Assembly: GCA_035509915.1 (NCBI GenBank) | Contig: DATKIB010000027.1 | Location: 1-30,219 of the forward strand | DNA from: Bog-564 sp035509915 | GTDB taxonomy: Bacteria; Actinomycetota; Acidimicrobiia; Acidimicrobiales; UBA8190 | DNA: 30,219 nucleotides | Reading direction: 5' to 3' | In this document: one piece after another, positions 14,730 through 22,318 of the stretch | Position numbering within the stretch: the first letter of the stretch is position 1 | Layout: each line of letters opens with the position of its first letter | Notes under the pieces: generated by a model | Databases searched by the model: none | The model's input: the letters and a program-made list of their open reading frames with translations, nothing else | Told to the model about the DNA's origin: nothing | Position numbers and translations under genes: made by a program

Positions 14730-16148
14730 TCAGGCCTCGGCGGTAGCCGGGCGGCCTAGGAGGCTCAGAGCGGGTACGACGCCGAGGAAGGCGATGACGG
14801 CCGTCAGCCACCAGGCATGTCGGAACGCAGTGATCGAGTAGCCATGGCTGGCGTTCTTCCCGAGCACCGCGACCAGGACGGCTACGCCTAGGGCGAGTCC
14901 GGTCTGGCGGATCATGGTGACGACAGCAGTGCCGGTGGCGAACGCCTGGGGAGGAAGCGATGCCGACGCAGTCGCCATGAAGGTGGGCAGGATCAGTCCG
15001 ACGCCGACGCCCGTGAGGATCATTCCGCCGAGGACGCCGGAGACGTAGTCGGGCCGGGCCGTGATGGCGAGCGCCCACCACATCACGCCGACCCCGAAGA
15101 TGACGGAGCCGAGGGCGATGACGAGCGCCGGCCCGTAACGGGCGATGAGCCACCCGGCCACGAGAAACGACATGACGGGCACCATGAGCGGCCCGGGGGC
15201 GATGGCCAGGCCGGAGCGCAGCGCCGACCAGCCCCACGCGCCCTGCTCCCAGAGCACCACCGACAGGAGCATCGCCCCGAAGGAGGTCATGAAGATGGCG
15301 GCGACCAGTGACGCCCCTGTGAAATGCTGAGAGCGGAAGAGCGAGGGCTGCACGAGTGGGTTGCGGCTCTTCAGGCAGTGCACCACGAACAATCCGATGA
15401 GGGTGGCCGCCCAAAGAAGAACCGTGACGATGCTGGGTGATCCCCAACCCCAGTCGCTGCCCTTCACCAGTCCGAAGGTGAGCGCGCCGACTCCTGCGGT
15501 TACGAGCACGACGCCAAGAGGATCGGGTCGCTCGGTGGCTTGGCCGGGAAGGTGGGGGAGCCGGCGCCACCCGACGATCAGGGCGGCGAGTCCGACGGGC
15601 ACGTTGACGAGGAAGATCCAGCGCCAAGAGGCGGCGACGAGCACGCCGCCGACGACTGGCCCGAGGGCGGCTGCCAGCCCCCCGACCGCCGTCCAGGCCC
15701 GCACCGCACCGTGACGTCGTTCGGGCTCGTAGGAGGCGAGGACCAGACCGAGCGACGTCGGCGTGAGGAGCGCCGCGCCGGCGGCTTGCACCAGTCGGAA
15801 GGCGATCAGCATCGAGACGCTGGTCGAGGCAGCGCACGCGGCCGAGGCGGCGGTGAAGACGGCGACCCCGAGCAGGAACCCCCGGTCGCGGCGGTAGCGG
15901 TCGGCGAGCCGGCCGAAGAAGACCAGCAGCGACGCGTAGACGATGTTGTAGCCGTTCAGTACCCAGGACAGCTCGCCCAGGTTCGGGGCCTTCAGGTCCC
16001 TTGCGATCTGGGGCAGGGCCACGTTCACGATGAACAGGTCCAGGCTGGCGAGCACCACCCCGGCGCACACGATGACGAGCACCAGGCGGGGGGTGGCCTT
16101 CGCTCGGACCTTGGAGGTAGCGGGACGCTGGAGAGTTAGTTCCGTCAC
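14730..16148 (-). CDS. MFS drug exporter, DHA2 (EmrB/QacA) type
   Basis: This 472-aa integral membrane protein resembles 14-helix drug:H+ antiporters. The first helix contains motif D1-like LASLDLFIVNVALPQIARDL. WVLNGYNIVYASLLVFFGRLADRYRRDRG carries motif A (GRLADRYRRDR). RLVQAAGAALLTPTSLGLV is motif B-like, and VGGLAAALGPVVGGVLVAASWRWIFLVNVP is motif C, the antiporter signature. It likely expels a hydrophobic toxic compound. GTG 16148 lies 7 bases after a -10 box, suggesting a leaderless mRNA; the longer open frame upstream runs antisense to the regulator. It is divergent from the HxlR regulator, which probably controls it. Confidence 0.92.
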   Translation of the reverse strand: MTELTLQRPATSKVRAKATPRLVLVIVCAGVVLASLDLFIVNVALPQIARDLKAPNLGELSWVLNGYNIVYASLLVFFGRLADRYRRDRGFLLGVAVFTAASAACAASTSVSMLIAFRLVQAAGAALLTPTSLGLVLASYEPERRHGAVRAWTAVGGLAAALGPVVGGVLVAASWRWIFLVNVPVGLAALIVGWRRLPHLPGQATERPDPLGVVLVTAGVGALTFGLVKGSDWGWGSPSIVTVLLWAATLIGLFVVHCLKSRNPLVQPSLFRSQHFTGASLVAAIFMTSFGAMLLSVVLWEQGAWGWSALRSGLAIAPGPLMVPVMSFLVAGWLIARYGPALVIALGSVIFGVGVMWWALAITARPDYVSGVLGGMILTGVGVGLILPTFMATASASLPPQAFATGTAVVTMIRQTGLALGVAVLVAVLGKNASHGYSITAFRHAWWLTAVIAFLGVVPALSLLGRPATAEA

Positions 16149-16150
16149 AG

Positions 16151-16195
16151 AACGCACTCTAGGGCATTGCGTTCCATCATGCAACCCACTATTCT
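16151..16195. promoter_or_regulatory. Interlocked divergent promoters and operator dyad
   Basis: For the exporter (minus strand): TTGCAT (16184-16179), a 17-base spacer, TAGAGT (16161-16156), then 7 bases to the GTG. For the regulator (plus strand): TTGCGT (16167-16172), a 17-base spacer, TATTCT (16190-16195), then 7 bases to GTG 16203. A dyad AACGCA (16151-16156), 11 bases, TGCGTT (16168-16173) overlaps elements of both. A repressor bound here could silence both genes. Confidence 0.6.
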
Positions 16196-16202
16196 GGGTC
16201 TT

Positions 16203-16679
16203 GTGGAACGCAAGAGCTTCGCCGACATGCACTGCTCGGTGGCGCAGTGCCTCGAGGTAGTGGGCGAGTGGTGGTCGATGCTGATCCTTCGAGACGTGTT
16301 CTTGGGGGTGACGCGCTTCGACGACTTCCAGGAACGTCTCGGGATCTCGCGCAACATCTTGAACCAGCGGCTGGGTCACCTCGTCGAGGCCGGTGTCCTC
16401 GAAAGGGTCCCGTACAGCGATCATCCGCCTCGCTACGACTACCGGCTCACCGACAAGGGCCGCGACCTGTGGCCCGTGCTCACCACCATGCGCCAGTGGG
16501 GGGACCGCTACGCCGCCCCCGACGGGCCGCCCGTCCGTGTGACACACAAGAGCTGCGGCCAGACCGCCGACGCCGTCATGGTGTGTGCCTCTTGCGGCGA
16601 GCCGCTCGCCGCACGAGACGTTCGCGCCGTTGCGGGTCCCGGTGCGGTCGAGCCTCTCGTCACGACGGCCGAGCTGTGA
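16203..16679 (+). CDS. HxlR-family transcriptional regulator
   Basis: This 158-aa winged-helix regulator of the HxlR (MarR-like) family has the N-terminal HCSVAQCLEVVGEWWSMLILRDVFLGVTRF, matching the family's C-x..IGGKW..lIL..L..G..RF pattern with cysteine C11, which may sense redox or electrophiles. The recognition helix lies in LGISRNILNQRLGHLVEAGVLERVPY, and the wing in HPPRYDYRLTDKGRDLWPVL. The C-terminal tail has C-x9-C-x2-C (CGQTADAVMVCASCGE), a probable small zinc site. GTG 16203 is preferred because a -10 box ends 7 bases before it; TTG 16167 or ATG 16179 would overlap the promoter. It diverges from the exporter, its likely target. Confidence 0.88.
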   Translation: MERKSFADMHCSVAQCLEVVGEWWSMLILRDVFLGVTRFDDFQERLGISRNILNQRLGHLVEAGVLERVPYSDHPPRYDYRLTDKGRDLWPVLTTMRQWGDRYAAPDGPPVRVTHKSCGQTADAVMVCASCGEPLAARDVRAVAGPGAVEPLVTTAEL

Positions 16680-16712
16680 CCGATACGGAGGCCCGAGGGG
16701 AGCGTCGCGCGT

Positions 16713-17342
16713 TCAGGAGCGGGCGATGATCGCCAGCCAGGCTTGGACGATCGGCGGGTCCAGGTTTGTGTCGAAATGGGCTGCCTCGATCGATTCCACC
16801 TTCCACCCGACCGAGAAGGCGGCGCGGATCTCGTCTTGGCGGACACGGCGGGGGCCCCAGTCGCCGGGTTGACGCTCACTGAAGCAGCACATGATGTAGC
16901 GGGCGCCCGGGTCGAGCACGCTGCCAAGTGCCTCTATGTAACGGGCCCGGTGATCGTCGTCGAAGACGTGGAACAGTCCACTGTCGATCACCGTGTCGAA
17001 GTGCTCCTCGAGCTCAGCCAGCTTCAGCGCGTCCCACACCAAGAAACGCGCGGTCAGGCCCCGGTCGGCCGCCTTGCGCTGCGCGGCCGCGATGGCCCGG
17101 GGCGAGGAGTCGACACCCGTCGCGTCGAGGCCTCGTTCGGCCACCATGAGGACGTGTTCTCCCGTCCCGCACCCGGCGTCGAGGACTCGGCCCCGGATGT
17201 CCCCGGCTTCGGCGAGTTGCAGGAAGACCGGCTGAGGACGTCCAATGTCCCACGGCGGGGTACCGGTATAGGACTCGTCGAAGTCATCTGGGGACCGGAT
17301 ATCAGGCGGCACAGATGGGTTGCCGTCTGAGGTGTTGCTCAT
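16713..17342 (-). CDS. Class I SAM-dependent methyltransferase, TPMT/TehB-like
   Basis: This 209-aa methyltransferase has SAM motif I VLDAGCGTG (residues 53-61), the acidic loop ATGVDSSPRAIAAAQ, LVWDALKLAELEEHFDTVIDSGLFHVF and the post-motif VLDPGARYIMCCFSE. The N-terminal YTGTPPWDIGRPQPVFLQLAE resembles thiopurine- or tellurite-type (TehB) methyltransferases, which methylate small toxic molecules. ATG 17342 is the first start in the frame. It is convergent with the regulator, 33 bases apart. Substrate unproven; a detoxification role would fit the neighbouring exporter, but this is inference. Confidence 0.85.
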   Translation of the reverse strand: MSNTSDGNPSVPPDIRSPDDFDESYTGTPPWDIGRPQPVFLQLAEAGDIRGRVLDAGCGTGEHVLMVAERGLDATGVDSSPRAIAAAQRKAADRGLTARFLVWDALKLAELEEHFDTVIDSGLFHVFDDDHRARYIEALGSVLDPGARYIMCCFSERQPGDWGPRRVRQDEIRAAFSVGWKVESIEAAHFDTNLDPPIVQAWLAIIARS

Positions 17343-17423
17343 CGGCTCGTTGTTAGCACAGCGCGGTCCAACGGGGCCGGTGCTTCGCCTCCGGTCTACG
17401 AGCGGGCCCCTGCCAACAGTCGG

Positions 17424-18068
17424 CTAGAGGACCGGAAGCGCCTCCGCCGCGAGTCCCCTTCTGTACAACGCTCGGATGAGGGCTGTGGTGCCGGTTGTCA
17501 GACAGGCGATCTCCGTACCGACGGAGATGGTGAGCGCCTGGGCTTCTGGTGGTATGGGCCATGGATCTCTGCCCACGCTGCGGGCGAGATCGTCGAGATG
17601 AACGGTCTGCTCGACGATCCGGGTCGTGAGGTAGTCGTTCAGCCGCAGTACCTTTCCCGCTATCACCGCTATCAGCTGAGAGCCGTCGAGGGCTTTGAGT
17701 CGTTCCGTCAGTGCGTCGAGGCGCGTGTGGAGCGTTTCCACGAGTGCCTCGTGGCCTATGGATGCAACAGTGACACCACGGTCTCGAATCGCACGATGAT
17801 CGTCCGGTGAGGCGCTGGCAGCGAAGGCTGCGAAGTACTGGCCGGCGCTCTCGAAGTCCACAGGACCCGCAGGAGTGCCAGCGTCGAGGTATTCGCCCAC
17901 CGCCCAGACGCCACCACGGGCGAGATGGCCGGCGAGACCACTCACCAGCTGCTCCTCGAGAACCGAGGGACGGTCCCACGCGGCGACGACTGCGGGGTCA
18001 GCGACCGCCTCGGAGACGACTCGGGCTCCCTCCAGGAAGAGCTCGACGATCTCTCGAGATTGCGCCAT
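17424..18068 (-). CDS. Mycothiol-dependent maleylpyruvate isomerase-like (MDMPI/DinB) protein
   Basis: This 214-aa protein resembles the four-helix MDMPI/DinB-fold proteins frequent in actinobacteria. Typical stretches are SVLEEQLVSGLAGHLARGGVWAVGEYLDAG (first metal-ligand histidine region), GHEALVETLHTRLDALTERL and RIVEQTVHLDDLARSVG, where the E and H residues are the usual second and third metal-ligand positions. Members are thiol-dependent isomerases or S-transferases that use mycothiol. ATG 18068 is chosen over GTG 18074 two codons upstream; neither has a clear Shine-Dalgarno. No specific substrate is indicated by context. Confidence 0.75.
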   Translation of the reverse strand: MAQSREIVELFLEGARVVSEAVADPAVVAAWDRPSVLEEQLVSGLAGHLARGGVWAVGEYLDAGTPAGPVDFESAGQYFAAFAASASPDDHRAIRDRGVTVASIGHEALVETLHTRLDALTERLKALDGSQLIAVIAGKVLRLNDYLTTRIVEQTVHLDDLARSVGRDPWPIPPEAQALTISVGTEIACLTTGTTALIRALYRRGLAAEALPVL

Positions 18069-18171
18069 CGGCACAGTCTCGCATCGATGCGTCCCTAGCC
18101 TGTGGGTCCACGAGCCGGTGAGGGGACGTGCCGGCGCGTGTCGGACGCAGGACTCTTCCGATGAGGGCGCC

Positions 18172-18582
18172 TCAACCGATCAATCGGGTGACGGTGACCA
18201 GGACCGACATCGCGGCCACGAGGACCACGAGCAAGCGCCACGTGAGCATGCGCAGTTCGTACTCGAACTTGGCAGTCAAGCGACCTTCCAATGCCTCGAA
18301 CCGACTGTCCATTGCGTCGAACCGGGCGTCCATGCGCGACTCGAGGGCGTCGAACCGGACATCGACCGCCTCGAACCGGACATCGACCGCCTCGAACCGG
18401 GCATCGACCGCCTCGAACCGCCCTCCGATGCGGGCCTCGAGTGCATCGAGGTCGCGCTTGGTCGCCACATCGGCCCATCCGACGGGGGGCAGGTGCTCCA
18501 TCAAGACGGTGGCCTCTTCGCTGCCGAGTACGAGCTCGAGCTTGGAGTAGAGGCGATGGCGGGACTCCTCACTGACAGCCAT
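18172..18582 (-). CDS. Membrane-anchored coiled-coil protein with heptad repeats
   Basis: This 136-aa protein begins MAVSEESRHRLYSKLELVLG, followed by LMEHLPPVGWADVATKRDLDAL, a conserved-looking small helical domain. It continues with a series of 7-residue repeats (FEAVDAR, FEAVDVR, FEAVDVR, FDALESR, FDAMDSR, FEALEGR) that should form a coiled coil. It ends in one transmembrane helix (LLVVLVAAMSVLVTV). ATG 18582 has AAGGA 8 bases upstream, fixing the start; an open frame runs further upstream without a site. It is known to me only as a hypothetical actinobacterial family. Probable role is a membrane-tethered oligomer, with the coiled coil on one side. No partner is evident. Confidence 0.8.
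   Translation of the reverse strand: MAVSEESRHRLYSKLELVLGSEEATVLMEHLPPVGWADVATKRDLDALEARIGGRFEAVDARFEAVDVRFEAVDVRFDALESRMDARFDAMDSRFEALEGRLTAKFEYELRMLTWRLLVVLVAAMSVLVTVTRLIG
18351..18420. repeat. 21-base tandem repeat encoding coiled-coil heptads
   Basis: Three near-perfect copies of CGAACCGGACATCGACCGCCT start at 18351, 18372 and 18393, followed by a partial CGAACCG. The third copy differs by one base. The period equals seven codons, so the coiled coil can lengthen or shorten by one heptad. Confidence 0.95.
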
Positions 18583-18601
18583 GTTGGCTTCCTTCACTGC
18601 G

Positions 18602-18617
18602 GATCGGCAAGCCGATC
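18602..18617. promoter_or_regulatory. Inverted repeat upstream of the coiled-coil gene
   Basis: GATCGGC and GCCGATC flank AA, about 20 bases before the minus-strand start at 18582. It is a possible operator or 5' hairpin; function unproven. Confidence 0.3.
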
Positions 18618-18735
18618 TGGACAAGCTGGAAGCACGTTTCGCCTGCGCTTCGAAGGCTGATCAGACCCTACGCCTGGGGTGTTACGGAGCCGCTGCTGGC
18701 GTAGCGTCTGTGGCCTCGGAGGAGGAAGGCCACGA

Positions 18736-19524
18736 ATGGGACTGCTCGACGGACAGCGCGCGGTGGTAACCGGGGGAGCCTCGGGGATAGGGCGGGCCAC
18801 CGCCAGGCGGATGGCCGAAGAAGGCGCCACGGTGGCCGTCGTGGATCTGAACGCTGACGGGGCCAGCGAGGTCGCAAAGGAGATAGGCGGCAGCGCCCAC
18901 GTGGCGGACGTCACCGACCCCGAGGGGCTGAAGAACGCCATCGACGACGCGGCGAGCGCCATGGGCGCGATCACGATCCTGTTCAACAACGCCGGTGTCG
19001 GCAGCGTGTCGCGGCTCCACGAGTGGGCCCCTGAGGAATGGGACCGGCTGGTGGCGGTGAACCTCAAAGGGGTGTACCTCGGCTTTCGGGCCGCGGTGCC
19101 CCACATGCTGGCCTCGGGCGGGGGGAGCATCGTCTCGACCGCCTCGATCAGCGGCACCCGGCCGGCGGCGGGGGAGGCCCCCTACGCGGCGGCCAAGGCC
19201 GGGGTGGCCGCTCTCACCGCTTCGGCGGCCCTCGAGTACGGCCCGGACATCCGGGTCAACTCGGTCTCACCGGGGATGATCCTCACCGCCCTCACAGAGC
19301 CATGGCTTGAGTCCCTTCCCCACGAGAAGGAGCGCTTCGAGCGCACCACGCCGCTCGGCCGCATCGGGGAGCCCGCCGACATCGCCGATGTCGTGGTGTT
19401 CTTGTGCTCGGACATGGCGCGCTTCGTCACAGGGCAGAACATCGTGGTCGACGGGGGCCTGACCCTGCACGGGTCGGGCGTGGACGGGCTCTTCGAACAG
19501 CTGTTTACCCGAAAGCAAGACTGA
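18736..19524 (+). CDS. Short-chain dehydrogenase/reductase
   Basis: This 262-aa classical SDR oxidises or reduces a hydroxyl/keto group with NAD(P). The cofactor motif TGGASGIG spans residues 12-19, with D37 (VAVVDLNADG) suggesting NAD preference. NNAG is at 84-87. The active site is N109 (VAVNLKG), S137 (STASISG), Y150 and K154 (YAAAK). The C-terminus has VNSVSPGMILTALT and the usual FVTGQNIVVDGGLTLHG. ATG 18736 follows a GGAGGAAGG site at 18721-18729. It stands alone, divergent from the coiled-coil gene. The final GVDGLFEQLFTRKQD tail is slightly longer than usual. Substrate unknown. Confidence 0.92.
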   Translation: MGLLDGQRAVVTGGASGIGRATARRMAEEGATVAVVDLNADGASEVAKEIGGSAHVADVTDPEGLKNAIDDAASAMGAITILFNNAGVGSVSRLHEWAPEEWDRLVAVNLKGVYLGFRAAVPHMLASGGGSIVSTASISGTRPAAGEAPYAAAKAGVAALTASAALEYGPDIRVNSVSPGMILTALTEPWLESLPHEKERFERTTPLGRIGEPADIADVVVFLCSDMARFVTGQNIVVDGGLTLHGSGVDGLFEQLFTRKQD

Positions 19525-19974
19525 GTCGGAAGCCGGCCTTTCGAGCTGCCGCCGGGGACGAAGGCCATGGACCCTCGCCTGTGGCGGATGCGTCGGTCAG
19601 GGGCATCACGTTTCGCGAGGGACCCACTAAGGCCGTTTCGTGCGTTTGGAGCGAAGCTTTGAGGACAGCCAGGGCGCTCTTCATCTCGCAGATTTTCTGT
19701 CAAGAGCATGTCGATCCATTGGGGCTGCGTGCCGATCTTGGCACCCTGCGCGTCGATCTTCGCGCCGAACCACCGCGCTGGGTGCGCGATTCAACTAAAC
19801 GCCACGAGGACCGCAGCGAGCATTGCGATCGACGTCCAGGACCGCTGCCTTCCTCTTGATCCTACCTTCGGTGTTGCCGGCCGACACTTGTGGTCATAGG
19901 GCCAAGGTGGCTTGCATCTTCAGCCCTGGGCTTTGCCTTCCGTAGCGTCGAGGTGACCGACGTCGCAATGCGCC
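19525..19974. other. 450-base gap at the border of the lower-GC island
   Basis: No intact gene is seen. On the minus strand around 19690-19858 a decayed protein-like frame is visible (see the pseudogene entry). To the right of about 19860 the composition becomes less GC-rich and stays so to the window's end. No tRNA or attachment site was found at this border. Confidence 0.5.
19690..19858 (-). pseudogene. Possible decayed small membrane/coiled-coil protein
   Basis: The minus-strand frame reads a hydrophobic stretch WTSIAMLAAVLVAFS, a stop, then WFGAKIDAQGAKIGTQPQWIDMLLTE. A transmembrane helix followed by repeated AKIDAQG-like units is typical of small anchored coiled-coil proteins in actinobacteria. 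The in-frame stop and absence of a start suggest erosion. This is weak evidence. Confidence 0.2.
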
Positions 19975-20628
19975 TCATGGAGGTGACAGTCTATTGGAGT
20001 AAATTCGAATGATGTCGTTGCGAATCGATAGGAGATATGGCTTGTGCGATTGCTCGAGCAAGATGCGAAGCTCATCCACAGTCGGGTATCCGTTTGCTCC
20101 GTCGAAGCACCTCGCATCATCAATTAGTATTACATGGTCTGAGCGCTTATGGTTAAGGACAGCGCTCAGTTCGGCCAAGACGGGTTGACTCTGGCTTAAG
20201 CCTGCTGTGAAACCCCCGGAGTAATGCGCGTCGAGCCAAAAAAGGCACTTCTCCGATATGTCCTCGATAATTGGACCTAGCAGCCGCGCGCTGTCCCCTT
20301 CGAACAACAAGACATTCGGGAGCCCTGCAAAACGCTTTTCCGCGGCGGCGGCCAGGTGCCCATCTAACTCAATCGAGTATATCGACGAAAAGGTACTGAG
20401 ACAGGCCTTCACCATTTCACCGAAATATGTTCCAGTTTCAACTAGAACAGGAGTTCCGGCGGCGGCCGCAAACGTGCGTACGATGTCGTGCTTAACGAGG
20501 TCGGGTGCTGGGATGTTGGGATTTGAGCCGCGCGCCTTCCAAAGCGCGAGCCGATAGTGGTTCCAGACTGAGCGAACGACTGGACTGCGCTTGGCAGTTC
20601 TCGTTAGTGAAATGAGAAGCGTCTTCAT
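19975..20628 (-). CDS. Class I methyltransferase-like protein of a polysaccharide island
   Basis: This 217-aa protein has the Rossmann methyltransferase layout: PVLVETGTYFGEMVKACL (motif I-like with ETGT), IYSIELDGHLAAAAEKRF (acidic motif II), NVLLFEGDSARLL, CLFWLDAHYSGGFTAG and HVILIDDARCFDGANGYPTVDELRIL. I recognise the pattern as a family often found among glycan-biosynthesis genes, usually annotated only as a methyltransferase-like protein. Catalytic activity is not proven. ATG 20628 is preferred because it begins the hydrophobic/basic MKTLLISLTRTAKRSP; the open frame extends to 20718 with Cys/Arg-rich sequence unlikely to be coding. It lies just inside the lower-GC region. Confidence 0.72.
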   Translation of the reverse strand: MKTLLISLTRTAKRSPVVRSVWNHYRLALWKARGSNPNIPAPDLVKHDIVRTFAAAAGTPVLVETGTYFGEMVKACLSTFSSIYSIELDGHLAAAAEKRFAGLPNVLLFEGDSARLLGPIIEDISEKCLFWLDAHYSGGFTAGLSQSQPVLAELSAVLNHKRSDHVILIDDARCFDGANGYPTVDELRILLEQSHKPYLLSIRNDIIRIYSNRLSPP

Positions 20629-21090
20629 GGGCAGTGAAGCCCAACGCGGTCGTTGGGCGCGACTCACGCTAGCGTTGACAACTCTACAGGAACATCTGCA
20701 TGCCTTTAGCCTGACCATAGTTTGTCAACGGGCTGCCTAGTCCCGGGCAAGATAGCAAATATAGGATTGGGTTGATGATGTGAGCCCCTGATACAGATGC
20801 AGACTCTGTGGGTGTCCGGACACGAAGGCGGAAGGGTGACCACGACGAGGAAATGTCACCGACACGGGTAAGCCCAGGCGTGCGCAAGGTCCGAGAGGGC
20901 GAGCGCCTCCTGAACGGAAGCGCCGATCCCACCGAGGCGGTGCGCCAACTCGAGCCGTCGGAGCCGCCCAGCTTTACTCTCTTGCAGGGCTGCCAATTCT
21001 TATTCAGGGTATCGAGGGAAATATCGTGAACAGAACCCAAGACGAGCGACGAAAGTCGGCGCTCCTTTTCGTGGTGGTTACCATGCACAG
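20629..21090. other. 462-base gap containing a transposase fragment
   Basis: No intact gene is supported. A GC-rich patch at 20836-20985 is an apparent IS3-type OrfA remnant. The rest holds nothing recognisable, apart from the promoters needed by the two divergent methyltransferase-like genes. Confidence 0.55.
20836..20985 (+). pseudogene. Remnant of an IS3-type transposase OrfA
   Basis: A GTG at 20836 opens VTTTRK, then a frame change and the sequence VRKVREGERLLNGSADPTEAVRQLE (one frame, 20869-20960) resemble the N-terminal helix-turn-helix of IS3-family OrfA proteins (typically RK..EGERLL.EG....EV.R.LE.SE.T). The original frame hits TAA at 20869-20871, and the match fades after SEPPSF. 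No inverted repeats or OrfB were seen. It indicates an old insertion beside the island genes. Confidence 0.5.
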
Positions 21091-21951
21091 ATGCATCGAT
21101 TGAGCCACTTCTCTTACGACATCACATCGCAGAGCGGCGAAGATGGGATGATCGCCGAGCTGCTACGAGAGCTAGAACTCGAACGTGGTCGATGCGTGGA
21201 GTTCGGGGCGTGGGACGGCAAACACCTCTCGAATACCTGGGATCTCTGGAAGAACCGCGGATGGTATGCGCTATTGATCGAGGCAAACCCTCGCCGGTTC
21301 GAGGCTCTGCAATCCGAGGCGACGGGGCGATCCGTAAAACCAATATGTACGCGCGTGGGTTGGGAGGGGCAACAGAGGCTAGACGCGATACTGGCTCAAA
21401 ATGAGTTCCCGCCCGATTTTGACGTGCTCTCGATCGACATCGACGGAGACGACTTCCGTGTATGGCGAGCAACTACGAGCCGGCCGAAAATTGTCGTTAT
21501 CGAATACAATTCGTCCTTCAGCCCGGATGTGAAGTTCGCCCAGGAAAATGGCGCCTTCACTGGGTCTAGCGCAGCATCCTTCGTAGACTTAGCGAAGGAT
21601 AAGGGGTATGTCCTCGTGGGACTGACGATCGTGAACCTGATCTTCGTCCGGGAAGACCTTGTTGGAGAGCTGTCGATCGAGATCGTTTCACTCGATGAGT
21701 TGTTCGATCGATCATGGCTTCCGATCGTGTACTCCGACTTCGCTGGTGTCCACCACCTAATCAAGTCTGGGCAGTGGCCGTATTCAGGGATGCGCGTCGA
21801 TATCGGGTCGTCTCGCGTCACCGGCCCGTTGAAAAGCGCTCTGCTGGTTCGTCCTCTTAGATGGGCTGTTCGTCACGATCTTCCTCTTGCCGAGGCTCTC
21901 GTCCGTCACTCTCGTAAGGCTTATCGGTCTACCGAGCAAAGTTTAGAATGA
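21091..21951 (+). CDS. FkbM-like methyltransferase-fold protein
   Basis: This 286-aa protein carries SQSGEDGMIAELL, then RCVEFGAWDGKHLSNTWDLWKNRGWYALLIEANPRRFEAL (glycine-rich motif with acidic residue, followed by the acidic end of strand 2). DVLSIDIDGDDFRVWRA and PKIVVIEYNSSFSPDVKFAQ follow. This order resembles FkbM-type methyltransferases of glycan and antibiotic clusters, which methylate sugar hydroxyls. The C-terminal ~70 residues are basic and not clearly part of the fold. ATG 21091 is the first start; no strong Shine-Dalgarno is visible. It is divergent from the other methyltransferase-like gene, with the transposase remnant between them. Confidence 0.75.
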   Translation: MHRLSHFSYDITSQSGEDGMIAELLRELELERGRCVEFGAWDGKHLSNTWDLWKNRGWYALLIEANPRRFEALQSEATGRSVKPICTRVGWEGQQRLDAILAQNEFPPDFDVLSIDIDGDDFRVWRATTSRPKIVVIEYNSSFSPDVKFAQENGAFTGSSAASFVDLAKDKGYVLVGLTIVNLIFVREDLVGELSIEIVSLDELFDRSWLPIVYSDFAGVHHLIKSGQWPYSGMRVDIGSSRVTGPLKSALLVRPLRWAVRHDLPLAEALVRHSRKAYRSTEQSLE

Positions 21952-22318
21952 TAGGTCGATCGCGCTCTCCTGCCATGTTGGCCGATTGCGGGGCGTCGGA
22001 GGGTCGGTTAACAGTTCCATCCCTGGTTTTCGTCGTTTTGATGTCTCACCGAATCAGTGTCCGCCCGCCGTCGAGAGTTTCGATGCCCGAGTTGCTTAGC
22101 CTCTCATTCGATATATATGGCTGCGCAGAGAGAACGAAGTGGCTTTCAATAATTTTCTGGCATTTCAAGGGGCTTCCAGTGGTGGGTGGCTGGATGCAAC
22201 AGAAGGACGTAGCGTTAAGTCCGAGTGAACGCCAACCGCACCCGAACAATGTTGAGGTCCAGGTGACGACAGAACTGGTAATGCCTGTGATTTCCACACG
22301 GAACGCTTCGTTTCTTCT
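21952..22318. other. 367-base gap without a supported gene
   Basis: An open frame (ATG 21948 to 22322, plus strand) exists and overlaps the previous stop, but its product shows no recognisable domain and has an irregular composition. I see no hairpin, repeat or promoter that I would defend. Confidence 0.45.

Noticed and set aside
18351..18420. CRISPR-like repeats
   Set aside because: The units are directly adjacent with no spacers and encode heptads of a coiled-coil protein.
19525..19974. tRNA-linked attachment site at the island border
   Set aside because: I looked for a tRNA-like cloverleaf and direct repeats and saw none that I could defend.
20684..21088. 134-aa minus-strand open frame
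   Set aside because: It runs antisense over the transposase remnant and shows low-complexity Ser/Arg sequence without a domain.
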